Shown here piece by piece: positions 1-5,677 of a stretch of DNA of 5,677 nucleotides. The notes under the pieces were generated by a model that saw only the letters and a program-made list of their open reading frames with translations, did not search any database and had not been told where the DNA came from. Both the position numbers and the translations under genes were made by a program. How positions within the stretch are numbered: position 1 is the first letter of the stretch; each line of letters begins with the position of its first letter. This stretch comes from an uncultured Flavobacterium sp. GTDB lineage: Bacteria; Bacteroidota; Bacteroidia; Flavobacteriales; Flavobacteriaceae. The stretch covers positions 1-5,677 of the forward strand of contig NZ_CAMLMK010000138.1 of assembly GCF_946481155.1 (NCBI RefSeq), written 5' to 3'.

Positions 1-2
1 TA

Positions 3-254
3 TTATTTGCTGAATTTAGCGTATTTGTTTTTGAATTTATCAATACGTCCTGCAGTATCGATAAGTTTAGATTTACCTGTATAGAAAGGGTGAGACGTTC
101 TGGAAATCTCCATTTTGTATACTGGGTATTCAACACCATCAACAGTGATTGTATCTTTAGTTTCAACAGTAGATTTAGTAATGAACACGTCTTCGTTTGA
201 CATATCTTTAAATGCTACTAATCTGTAATTTTCCGGGTGAATTCCTTTTTTCAT
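3..254 (-). CDS. rpmE2: 50S ribosomal protein L31, type B (zinc-independent form)
   Basis: This 83-residue protein is a complete large-subunit ribosomal protein; L31 sits at the central protuberance and helps bridge the two subunits. It opens with MKKGIHPENYR, the usual start of type B L31, and carries the family's later SRTSHPFYTGK stretch (about residues 51-61) and a lysine-rich C-terminus. There is no cysteine anywhere, so the zinc-binding CxxC motifs of type A L31 are absent; this is the C-minus (RpmE2/YkgM-like) form, which is known to work without zinc. The length is normal for the type. The start is fixed by the conserved N-terminus. The upstream sequence lacks a Shine-Dalgarno motif and is A-rich, as is common in Bacteroidota. 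The gene is transcribed away from the neighbouring four-gene cluster and has its own promoter and a leader of about 100 nt. Its stop codon lies at the window edge, so any terminator is outside. Confidence 0.97.
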   Translation of the reverse strand: MKKGIHPENYRLVAFKDMSNEDVFITKSTVETKDTITVDGVEYPVYKMEISRTSHPFYTGKSKLIDTAGRIDKFKNKYAKFSK

Positions 255-356
255 GGTAAATCTTTTATTAATTTGGTTACAAACCGTTCTGATGCTTTTA
301 TCTGTAAAAGGTATAAACGTCTGTAACTTTTTGTTTATAAACTTTTTATTATTTCA
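255..356 (-). promoter_or_regulatory. rpmE2 5' leader with possible short hairpins
   Basis: If the promoter at 362-391 is right, this stretch is the untranslated leader of the L31 mRNA. Three short inverted repeats are visible: a 7-bp pair TATAAAC/GTTTATA (312-318 with 333-339, 14-nt loop), a 5-bp pair CTTTT/AAAAG (295-299 with 306-310, 6-nt loop) and a 4-bp pair GGTT/AACC (275-278 with 282-285, 3-nt loop). L31 mRNAs in other phyla are known to carry autoregulatory leaders, so a similar role is conceivable. The stems are short and AT-rich and could be chance, and no known leader class is recognised. Confidence 0.25.
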
Positions 357-361
357 GGGTG

Positions 362-391
362 CAAATGTACAACTAATTTTTAAAAATCAAA
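362..391 (-). promoter_or_regulatory. Bacteroidota-type promoter of rpmE2
   Basis: Read on the minus strand, TTTG (388-391) is followed after 18 bp by TACATTTG (362-369). This matches the known Bacteroidota primary sigma consensus of TTTG near -33 and TAnnTTTG near -7, with spacing in the usual range. Transcription would start near position 356, giving a 5' leader of about 100 nt before the L31 start codon. The start site is inferred from the motif geometry. An A-rich stretch (the complement of the T run at 404-410) lies just upstream of the -33 box and could act like an UP element. Confidence 0.75.
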
Positions 392-448
392 TAATTGTGT
401 AACTTTTTTTCAATTCTTCAAACTAACTCTATGATAGTGTAGAATTCT

Positions 449-456
449 TATATTTG
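449..456 (+). promoter_or_regulatory. Probable -7 box (TAnnTTTG) of the four-gene cluster
   Basis: TATATTTG is an exact match to the Bacteroidota -7 consensus and ends 19 bp before the ATG at 476. Transcription would begin at about 462, leaving a leader of only about 14 nt without a Shine-Dalgarno sequence. No TTG or TTTG box is present at the expected distance upstream (about 424-432), so the promoter is incomplete by consensus and may be weak or need an activator. It is the best candidate for driving the cluster from 476 to 5563. Confidence 0.5.
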
Positions 457-475
457 TAACTTAATTCAATTTTTT

Positions 476-1018
476 ATGGAAAAAACCATTTCGCCTTCTA
501 AACATGCCATGCCATATGGGGTAACCTTCGGTATCATTGTAGTTTTACAGTTTATGATAATGTACACTTTGGATATTGATCCTCAGGAAAATCAATGGGC
601 GGGTATCATCGTAAACCTTCTGAATTATATTTTTCTCCCTTTCATTCTTACGTACATTGCGGCAAACAAATTTAAGAAAGAATTCAATGACGGCTATTTA
701 TCGTTGTCCCAAACCTTAAAAATAGGGGTTTCAATTTGTGTTTTAGCAGCGGTTATTTATGGCATTTTCTATATACTTTTCAACTTCCTTTTCCCGGAAT
801 TCCAAGCAGAATTACTTGATAAAATTCAGGAGGTAACGGTTAAGCAAAACCCGACCATGACGGCAGAACAGTTAAAAATGTCCATGAAGTTCGTAAAAAT
901 ATTCCTGAACCCTTATATCGCAGCACCTTTTACAATTGTAATGTATGCCGTAATGGGACTGATTCACTCTTTAATTGTCGGAGTGATATTGAAAAAAGAA
1001 AAACCTATTTTTAACTAA
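476..1018 (+). CDS. DUF4199-type small integral membrane protein
   Basis: This 180-residue protein has four predicted membrane helices, at about residues 14-32, 43-63, 83-106 and 148-172. Lysines cluster at the N-terminus, between helices 2 and 3 (65-82) and at the C-terminus, which by the positive-inside rule puts both ends in the cytoplasm. A loop of about 40 residues between helices 3 and 4 (108-147) would face the periplasm and looks helical. The overall plan, with a KFKKEFNDGYLSLSQ-like segment after helix 2, resembles the DUF4199 family, which is widespread in Bacteroidota and has no known function. That assignment is by recognition of the pattern, not by a search. The gene is the first of the cluster and ends with in-frame TAA TAG directly before the ATG of the glycosyltransferase, so the two are probably co-translated. 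A partner role in glycolipid handling is a guess from position. Confidence 0.85.
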   Translation: MEKTISPSKHAMPYGVTFGIIVVLQFMIMYTLDIDPQENQWAGIIVNLLNYIFLPFILTYIAANKFKKEFNDGYLSLSQTLKIGVSICVLAAVIYGIFYILFNFLFPEFQAELLDKIQEVTVKQNPTMTAEQLKMSMKFVKIFLNPYIAAPFTIVMYAVMGLIHSLIVGVILKKEKPIFN

Positions 1019-1021
1019 TAG

Positions 1022-1978
1022 ATGAATTTATCCATCATAATTCCTTTACTCAACGAGCAGGAATCTTTACCCGAACTGCACTCGTGGATTGTAAAAGTCA
1101 TGAAAGAAAACAACTTCTCTTATGAAGTGCTTTTCATAGATGACGGCAGTACAGACAGTTCCTGGCAAACCATCGAAGAGCTTTCTGCCGCTGATCCTAA
1201 TGTAAAAGGAATTCGGTTTTTACGCAATTACGGTAAATCCCAGGCGCTGCATGCCGGATTTGCCAAAGCCAAAGGGGATGTTATCATCACCATGGACGCC
1301 GATCTGCAGGACAGCCCGGACGAAATCCCGGAACTGTACAACATGATTACCCAACAGCAATACGATTTGGTTTCCGGCTGGAAAAAGAAGCGTTATGATT
1401 CGGTTTTTGCCAAAAACCTTCCGTCGAAATTGTTCAACTGGGCAGCACGTAAAACGTCCGGCGTTAAATTGAATGATTTTAACTGCGGACTGAAAGCCTA
1501 CAAAAATATCGTTGTCAAAAACGTGGAAGTTTCCGGAGAAATGCACCGTTATATTCCGGTACTGGCTAAAAACGCCGGATTTGGAAAGATTGGCGAAAAA
1601 ATTGTCATTCATCAGGCCCGTAAATACGGAACTTCAAAATTCGGCATGAGCAGGTTCCTGAATGGCTTTCTGGATTTAATTACGATTTGGTTTATTTCCA
1701 AATTCGGAAAAAGACCCATGCACCTTTTTGGCGCTTTGGGCGTACTGATGTTCATGATCGGATTCCTGTCAGCCGGATACATCGGAATCATGAAACTATA
1801 CAAAATTTACAGTCACGAAGAGGCTATTCTGGTAACGAATAACCCTTGGTTTTATATTGCTTTAACTACAATGATTATCGGCACACAACTATTTCTTGCC
1901 GGATTTTTGGGCGAGATTATTTTACGGACAAAAAACAATGAGGAACGATACAAGATTGCAAAGGAAATCAACCTGTAA
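1022..1978 (+). CDS. Glycosyltransferase family 2, polyprenyl-phosphate sugar transferase type (GtrB/DPM1-like)
   Basis: The 318-residue product has a GT-A catalytic domain (about 1-230) followed by two membrane helices (about 234-257 and 276-300) and a short charged cytoplasmic tail. It starts with the nucleotide-binding strand and SIIIPLLNE (4-12). Other motifs are IDDGSTD (39-45), the metal-binding DADLQD (92-97), DFNCGLKAY (152-160), and RKYGTSKFG (200-208) ahead of the membrane part. This set and order are typical of GT2 enzymes that move a hexose, or another sugar such as aminoarabinose, from a nucleotide sugar or similar donor to undecaprenyl or dolichyl phosphate on the cytoplasmic face. 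Length and two-helix tail match GtrB-like bactoprenol glucosyltransferases. Donor and acceptor cannot be read from the sequence. It follows the DUF4199 gene by 3 nt and has no Shine-Dalgarno motif, so coupled translation is likely. Its DNA is locally GC-richer (34 of 60 bases in 1261-1320) than the flanking genes, within what a conserved catalytic core can cause. Confidence 0.93.
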   Translation: MNLSIIIPLLNEQESLPELHSWIVKVMKENNFSYEVLFIDDGSTDSSWQTIEELSAADPNVKGIRFLRNYGKSQALHAGFAKAKGDVIITMDADLQDSPDEIPELYNMITQQQYDLVSGWKKKRYDSVFAKNLPSKLFNWAARKTSGVKLNDFNCGLKAYKNIVVKNVEVSGEMHRYIPVLAKNAGFGKIGEKIVIHQARKYGTSKFGMSRFLNGFLDLITIWFISKFGKRPMHLFGALGVLMFMIGFLSAGYIGIMKLYKIYSHEEAILVTNNPWFYIALTTMIIGTQLFLAGFLGEIILRTKNNEERYKIAKEINL

Positions 1979-2005
1979 TCCTGAATGAAATTTAATTATT
2001 GAAGC

Positions 2006-3733
2006 ATGTACATTGAAAAAGCAATTTTAGACAAAGTAAACATCTGGCTTACGCCGACATTTGATACCGACACCCATGAAGCCATCCATGAGATGATGAC
2101 TTCCGCTCCAAAAGAACTGGAAGACAGTTTCTATAAGAATCTTGAATTCGGAACCGGCGGAATGCGCGGGATTATGGGTATTGGCACCAACCGTATCAAC
2201 AAATATACCTTAGGAAGAAACACGCAGGGATTATCCGATTATCTTAAAAAATCTTTCCCTGGCGAGCAAATCAAAGTGGCGATTGCCTACGACTGTCGTC
2301 ATAACAGCGATACCTTAGCCAAATTAGTAGCGGATGTTTTTTCGGCAAACGGAATCAAAGTTTATCTGTTTTCCGATATGCGCCCTACACCGGAATTGTC
2401 ATTTGCCGTAAAAAAGCTTAACTGTCATGCCGGAATCGTATTAACTGCTTCCCATAATCCTCCCGAATATAACGGATACAAAGTTTATTGGCAGGATGGT
2501 GGTCAATTGGTTCCTCCGCAGGACAACGAAATTATCGAGCTTATCGAATCGTTGGATTATAATGCGATTAAATTTGAAGCAAACAGCGAACTGATTGAAT
2601 TTATTGATGTCACTTTAGATGAAGCGTTTATTCATTCGGCTATTGAAAATGCTACGTTTAATACTTCAACCGAAGCTAAAGACAAACTGAAAATCGTTTT
2701 TACTTCCTTACACGGAACTGCCATAAAATTAGTACCGGCCGTTTTGTCAAAAGCAGGCTATTTCAACGTTGAAGTTGTACGGGAACAAGCAGAACCCGAT
2801 GGGAATTTCCCAACCGTGGCATCGCCGAATCCCGAAGAACCGGAAGCGCTTAAAATGGCGATGGAACTGGCAGAAAAAACAAATGCGGATATCGTAATCG
2901 GAACCGATCCGGATTCTGACCGATTAGGTATTGCCGTTCGCGATCTTGACGGAAAACTGATCTTACTGAGCGGGAACCAGACCATGGTTGTCATGACACA
3001 TTTTCTGCTTCAGCAATGGAAAAAGCAGGAAAAACTAACAGGTACGGAATTTGTAGGCTCAACAATAGTTTCTACTCCGATGATGCTGGAACTGGCTTCC
3101 GCTTTTGATGTAGAATGCAAAGTGGGACTGACCGGCTTCAAATGGATTGCCAAAATGATTAAGGATTTCCCGGATCAGAAATTCATTGGTGGCGGAGAAG
3201 AAAGTTTCGGATTTATGATTGGTGATGCTGTTCGCGACAAAGATGCGATTGCCTCCACTCTATTAGTTTGTGAAATTGCAGCGCAGGCTAAAGAAAAAGG
3301 AAGTTCGTTATACAAAGAACTCCTTCAATTGTATGTTGAATTCGGCTTCTATAAAGAACATTTGATTTCCATTACCAAAAGAGGCATGGACGGCGCGAAT
3401 GAAATCCGGCAGATGATGGTCGATTTACGTGAAAATCCCGTAAAAGAAATCAATGGTGAGCGCGTGGTTTGCATTGAGGACTATCAGACTTCCAAAGGGA
3501 AAGACATGATGAACAATGAAGAATTCGAAATCGCCATCCCGAAATCGAATGTATTAATTTACTATCTTGAGGACGGAAGCAAAATCTGTGCACGACCAAG
3601 CGGAACGGAACCAAAAATTAAATTCTACTTCAGCGTAAGCTGTGCTATTGAAAGCATAGAGGATATTCCTGAAGCAGAAGCGTATTTAGATAACAAAATC
3701 AAAAATATTATTGCTGAAATGCAGTTGAACTAA
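2006..3733 (+). CDS. Phospho-sugar mutase (phosphoglucomutase/phosphomannomutase family)
   Basis: This 575-residue cytoplasmic enzyme belongs to the alpha-D-phosphohexomutases, which interconvert hexose 6-phosphate and hexose 1-phosphate through a phosphoserine. All four family signatures are present: TASHNP (147-152) with catalytic Ser149; the magnesium loop DPDSDR (301-306); the sugar-binding GEESFG (397-402); and the phosphate-binding RPSGTEPK (530-537). The N-terminal GTGGMRG (49-55) and LTGFKW (375-380) are also typical. The length matches the long subgroup that includes Bacillus PgcA, so glucose phosphate is the likely substrate, but mannose phosphate cannot be excluded and no symbol is given. 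The start is supported by family length and by an in-frame TGA at 2000-2002 just upstream. The gene lies 27 nt after the glycosyltransferase and its stop touches the next start. Its product would supply sugar-1-phosphate for nucleotide sugars used in envelope glycans and in storage glycans. Confidence 0.95.
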   Translation: MYIEKAILDKVNIWLTPTFDTDTHEAIHEMMTSAPKELEDSFYKNLEFGTGGMRGIMGIGTNRINKYTLGRNTQGLSDYLKKSFPGEQIKVAIAYDCRHNSDTLAKLVADVFSANGIKVYLFSDMRPTPELSFAVKKLNCHAGIVLTASHNPPEYNGYKVYWQDGGQLVPPQDNEIIELIESLDYNAIKFEANSELIEFIDVTLDEAFIHSAIENATFNTSTEAKDKLKIVFTSLHGTAIKLVPAVLSKAGYFNVEVVREQAEPDGNFPTVASPNPEEPEALKMAMELAEKTNADIVIGTDPDSDRLGIAVRDLDGKLILLSGNQTMVVMTHFLLQQWKKQEKLTGTEFVGSTIVSTPMMLELASAFDVECKVGLTGFKWIAKMIKDFPDQKFIGGGEESFGFMIGDAVRDKDAIASTLLVCEIAAQAKEKGSSLYKELLQLYVEFGFYKEHLISITKRGMDGANEIRQMMVDLRENPVKEINGERVVCIEDYQTSKGKDMMNNEEFEIAIPKSNVLIYYLEDGSKICARPSGTEPKIKFYFSVSCAIESIEDIPEAEAYLDNKIKNIIAEMQLN

Positions 3734-5563
3734 ATGGACCAGAATTTAAAGAAAATAATTCCTTTTGCGTTAAAGTACAAGAGCAACGTTGTAATGAATA
3801 TTGTGTTTAATATTTTTTACGCATTATTCAGTACGCTGTTAATGGTTTCCATTATGCCGACGCTGGAGGTTTTGTTCGAAAAAACAGCTAAGGTATATGT
3901 TAAACCGGCTTATACCGGCATTTCAAACTTAAAGCCCTATGCACAGGAGCTATTTAATTACAACATCACCAAAATTTCCCAGGAACACGGAGAAGAAAAT
4001 GCATTACTGCTGGTGATCGGTATAGTTATTATTACTGCTTTTCTTAAAAACATTTCCAATTATCTCGCCTCGCGACATATTTCCTTACTGCGAAACGGCG
4101 TATTGAGAGATTTACGCGAGAAGATGTACCGAAAAATCATCCATTTGCCGATTTCACATTATTCCAATACCCGAAAAGGAGATATCATGACCCGAATGCT
4201 GGGGGATGTCGGAGAAGTTCAGAATTCCTTTTTCCAAATATTGGAACTTATTGTGCGCGAGCCGATGACGATCTTATTTTCCATAGCAACTATGTTTATC
4301 ATAAGTGCTAAACTGACGCTTTTTGTTTTTGTATTCATTCCTATTTCAGGTTTCATCATTTCCAGAATCGGGAAAAACTTAAAAGCAAAATCTATTAAAG
4401 TACAGCAGGAATCAGGACATTTCATCTCCAATTTAGACGAAACGTTATCGGGCTTAAAAGTGGTAAAAAGTTTCAACTCGGAATCGCTTTTTATGAAACG
4501 CTTTAATGAATCGCTTGAACGTCTTTTCAAATTAAACAACAGTATTGCCAACAAAAACAACCTGGCTTCACCAATGAGTGAATTCCTTGGTATTGTTACC
4601 ATAGCAACCTTATTATGGTATGGCGGACATTTAGTTTTGGTTGAAAACAGCTTATCCAGTACAGCCTTTATCACATATATTGCTTTAGCGTATACGATTC
4701 TTACACCCGCGAAAGCAATCTCGAAAGCGTCTTATCAGGTAAAAAGCGGTTTAGCCGCCGCCGAACGCGTTTTTGGCTTAATTGAAGTGGAAAATACCAT
4801 AGTCGATAAACCTGGTGCCATTGAGAAAACTACTTTTGACAGTACCATTTCTTTGGAAAATGTCAGCTTCCGTTATGAGGAAGAAAATGTCTTAACAGAT
4901 TTTTCACTGGAAGTTCCAAAAGGCAAAATGGTTGCTTTGGTGGGACAATCCGGTAGCGGAAAAAGTACTGTAGCCAACTTGCTGACCCGTTTTTATGATG
5001 TTCAGGAAGGAAGCGTAAAAATAGACGGAACCGACATTAAAGACATGACCATGCATTCCCTGCGCGGGTTAATGGGATTGGTGATTCAGGACAGTATCCT
5101 TTTCAACGATTCTATTAAAAATAATATTCTTTTAGGCAAAGAAGATGCAACGGATGAAGAAATCATTGATGCCCTGAAAATTGCCAATGCCTACGAATTT
5201 GTCAAAGATTTGCCTAACGGAATCAACACCAATATCGGCGACTCCGGAAACAAGCTTTCAGGCGGCCAGAAGCAACGATTATCGATTGCCCGTGCCGTAT
5301 TGAAAAACCCGCCGATTATGATCTTAGACGAAGCCACGTCAGCTCTGGATACCGAAAGCGAAAGACTGGTGCAACAGGCATTGGAAAATATGATGCAAAA
5401 CAGAACTTCAGTAGTAATCGCACACCGATTATCAACGGTTCAAAAAGCAGATAAGATTGTCGTGATGCAAAAAGGAAGAATCGTAGAACAGGGAACGCAC
5501 GAGGAATTGCTGGCAAGAAACGGGGCATATTCCAGATTGGTTATGATGCAGAGCTTTGAATAG
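3734..5563 (+). CDS. MsbA-like ABC exporter, fused membrane and ATPase domains
   Basis: The 609-residue protein is a type I half-transporter that would work as a homodimer in the inner membrane. Six helices are expected at about residues 20-42, 89-111, 168-190, 192-212, 285-303 and 310-328, followed by a complete nucleotide-binding domain (about 371-609). That domain has an A-loop tyrosine (Y381), Walker A GQSGSGKST (404-412), Q-loop Q452, signature LSGGQ (508-512), Walker B IMILD (528-532) with catalytic E533, D-loop SALD (536-539) and H-loop H564, so it should hydrolyse ATP. The family includes lipid A flippases, other lipid exporters and drug exporters; the glycosyltransferase neighbour favours a lipid or glycolipid cargo, but this is inference. 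A loop of about 45 residues between helices 1 and 2 (about 43-88) is longer than in Escherichia coli MsbA, which is 582 residues long. The start codon follows the mutase stop with no gap (TAA then ATG). Its own TAG stop lies inside the first copy of an 8-bp repeat. Confidence 0.94.
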   Translation: MDQNLKKIIPFALKYKSNVVMNIVFNIFYALFSTLLMVSIMPTLEVLFEKTAKVYVKPAYTGISNLKPYAQELFNYNITKISQEHGEENALLLVIGIVIITAFLKNISNYLASRHISLLRNGVLRDLREKMYRKIIHLPISHYSNTRKGDIMTRMLGDVGEVQNSFFQILELIVREPMTILFSIATMFIISAKLTLFVFVFIPISGFIISRIGKNLKAKSIKVQQESGHFISNLDETLSGLKVVKSFNSESLFMKRFNESLERLFKLNNSIANKNNLASPMSEFLGIVTIATLLWYGGHLVLVENSLSSTAFITYIALAYTILTPAKAISKASYQVKSGLAAAERVFGLIEVENTIVDKPGAIEKTTFDSTISLENVSFRYEEENVLTDFSLEVPKGKMVALVGQSGSGKSTVANLLTRFYDVQEGSVKIDGTDIKDMTMHSLRGLMGLVIQDSILFNDSIKNNILLGKEDATDEEIIDALKIANAYEFVKDLPNGINTNIGDSGNKLSGGQKQRLSIARAVLKNPPIMILDEATSALDTESERLVQQALENMMQNRTSVVIAHRLSTVQKADKIVVMQKGRIVEQGTHEELLARNGAYSRLVMMQSFE

Positions 5564-5599
5564 ATTATTAGATAGTTAGACTTTTAGATTTTTAGATTC
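5560..5599 (+). repeat. Imperfect 8-bp tandem repeat, TTAGANNN, five copies
   Basis: Five units sit in strict 8-bp register: ATAGATTA (5560), TTAGATAG (5568), TTAGACTT (5576), TTAGATTT (5584) and TTAGATTC (5592). The TTAGA core is exact in the last four and has one change in the first. The first unit begins at the last base of the exporter's final sense codon, and its TAG (5561-5563) is the stop codon. Because 8 is not a multiple of 3, the TAG in successive units falls in all three reading frames. TTAGA-rich stretches after genes are familiar to me from Flavobacterium genomes; their role is unknown to me. Confidence 0.8.
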
Positions 5600-5622
5600 C
5601 TGGAACTGTATTTTAAATGAAG

Positions 5623-5677
5623 TAATTCTTAATTCTTAATTCTTAATTCTTAATTCTTAATTCTTAATTCTTAATTC
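5623..5677 (+). repeat. Perfect 7-bp tandem repeat, TTAATTC, about 7.9 copies, cut by window edge
   Basis: From 5623 to the end of the window every seventh base is C (5628, 5635, and so on to 5677), with TTAATTC between and no mismatch over 55 bp; the first unit lacks its leading T. The array continues to the window edge, so the true copy number is unknown. The unit contains TAA on both strands, so no frame stays open through it. It is non-coding, and 23 bp separate it from the 8-bp array before it. Perfect copies suggest recent expansion or slippage, and the copy number may vary between strains. Confidence 0.92.

Noticed and set aside
1130..1600. Higher GC in the glycosyltransferase core as a sign of gene transfer
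   Set aside because: The rise is local and covers the conserved catalytic motifs; the gene is embedded in a tight cluster with no mobile-element trace, so transfer is not supported.
1220..1612. Minus-strand open frame of 130 codons inside the glycosyltransferase gene
   Set aside because: It lies wholly antisense to a gene with clear catalytic motifs, its translation resembles no family, and it has no promoter or coding context of its own.
1985..2002. Five-codon open frame (ATG to TGA) just upstream of the mutase and in its frame, a possible leader peptide
   Set aside because: It has no ribosome-binding signal, no attenuator-like structure and no telling codon run; such a frame is expected by chance in AT-rich DNA. 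Its TGA does help fix the mutase start.
4219..4674. Minus-strand open frame of 151 codons inside the exporter gene
   Set aside because: It is antisense to the membrane domain of a well-supported ABC exporter. Its length is explained by the codon use of the real gene, and the translation has no recognisable domain.
1612..5528. Other short minus-strand open frames (1612-1803, 2758-2994, 5316-5528)
   Set aside because: All are fully contained in plus-strand genes, are short, and have low-complexity or unfamiliar translations.
5564..5622. Intrinsic terminator after the exporter gene
   Set aside because: I find no GC-rich stem followed by a T run. The T-rich stretches belong to the octamer repeat and the short spacer after it, so the operon end cannot be assigned here.
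5560..5677. CRISPR array or insertion-sequence end
   Set aside because: The repeat units are 7-8 bp with no spacers, and there are no terminal inverted repeats or transposase fragments nearby.

Overview
The window looks like chromosomal DNA of a Bacteroidota bacterium, most likely a member of the Flavobacteriaceae close to Flavobacterium. Four things point this way. The non-coding DNA is AT-rich. No start codon has a recognisable Shine-Dalgarno sequence. The divergent spacer carries promoter boxes of the Bacteroidota type (TTTG, then TAnnTTTG). The genes are typical of the group: a cysteine-free type B ribosomal protein L31, a small DUF4199-type membrane protein and a phospho-sugar mutase of about 575 residues. 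The genus is an inference from these traits, not a measured match.

Layout: on the minus strand at the left edge lies rpmE2 (L31 type B, 3-254), with a well-formed promoter at 362-391 and a leader of about 100 nt. A 221-bp divergent spacer (255-475) separates it from four plus-strand genes packed like an operon: a four-helix membrane protein (476-1018), a family 2 polyprenyl-phosphate-type glycosyltransferase (1022-1978), an alpha-D-phosphohexomutase (2006-3733) and an MsbA-like ABC exporter (3734-5563). The gaps between them are 3, 27 and 0 nt, which suggests one transcript and translational coupling. A TAnnTTTG box at 449-456 is the likely promoter.

The four products would fit together at the inner membrane. 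The mutase makes or uses hexose-1-phosphate, which feeds nucleotide-sugar synthesis. The glycosyltransferase would move a sugar onto a lipid carrier on the cytoplasmic face. The exporter would flip a lipid or glycolipid. The DUF4199 protein sits where some glycosyltransferase operons carry a small flippase. This pathway is inferred from family membership and gene order; no substrate can be read from the sequence.

After the exporter come two different short tandem repeats: an imperfect 8-bp repeat (TTAGANNN) that begins at the exporter's last codon and contains its stop, then a perfect 7-bp repeat (TTAATTC) that runs off the right edge. They are the least ordinary part of the window. I see no RNA gene, mobile element or CRISPR array, and no clear intrinsic terminator. 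I find no convincing new biological system; the genes are housekeeping or cell-envelope genes.
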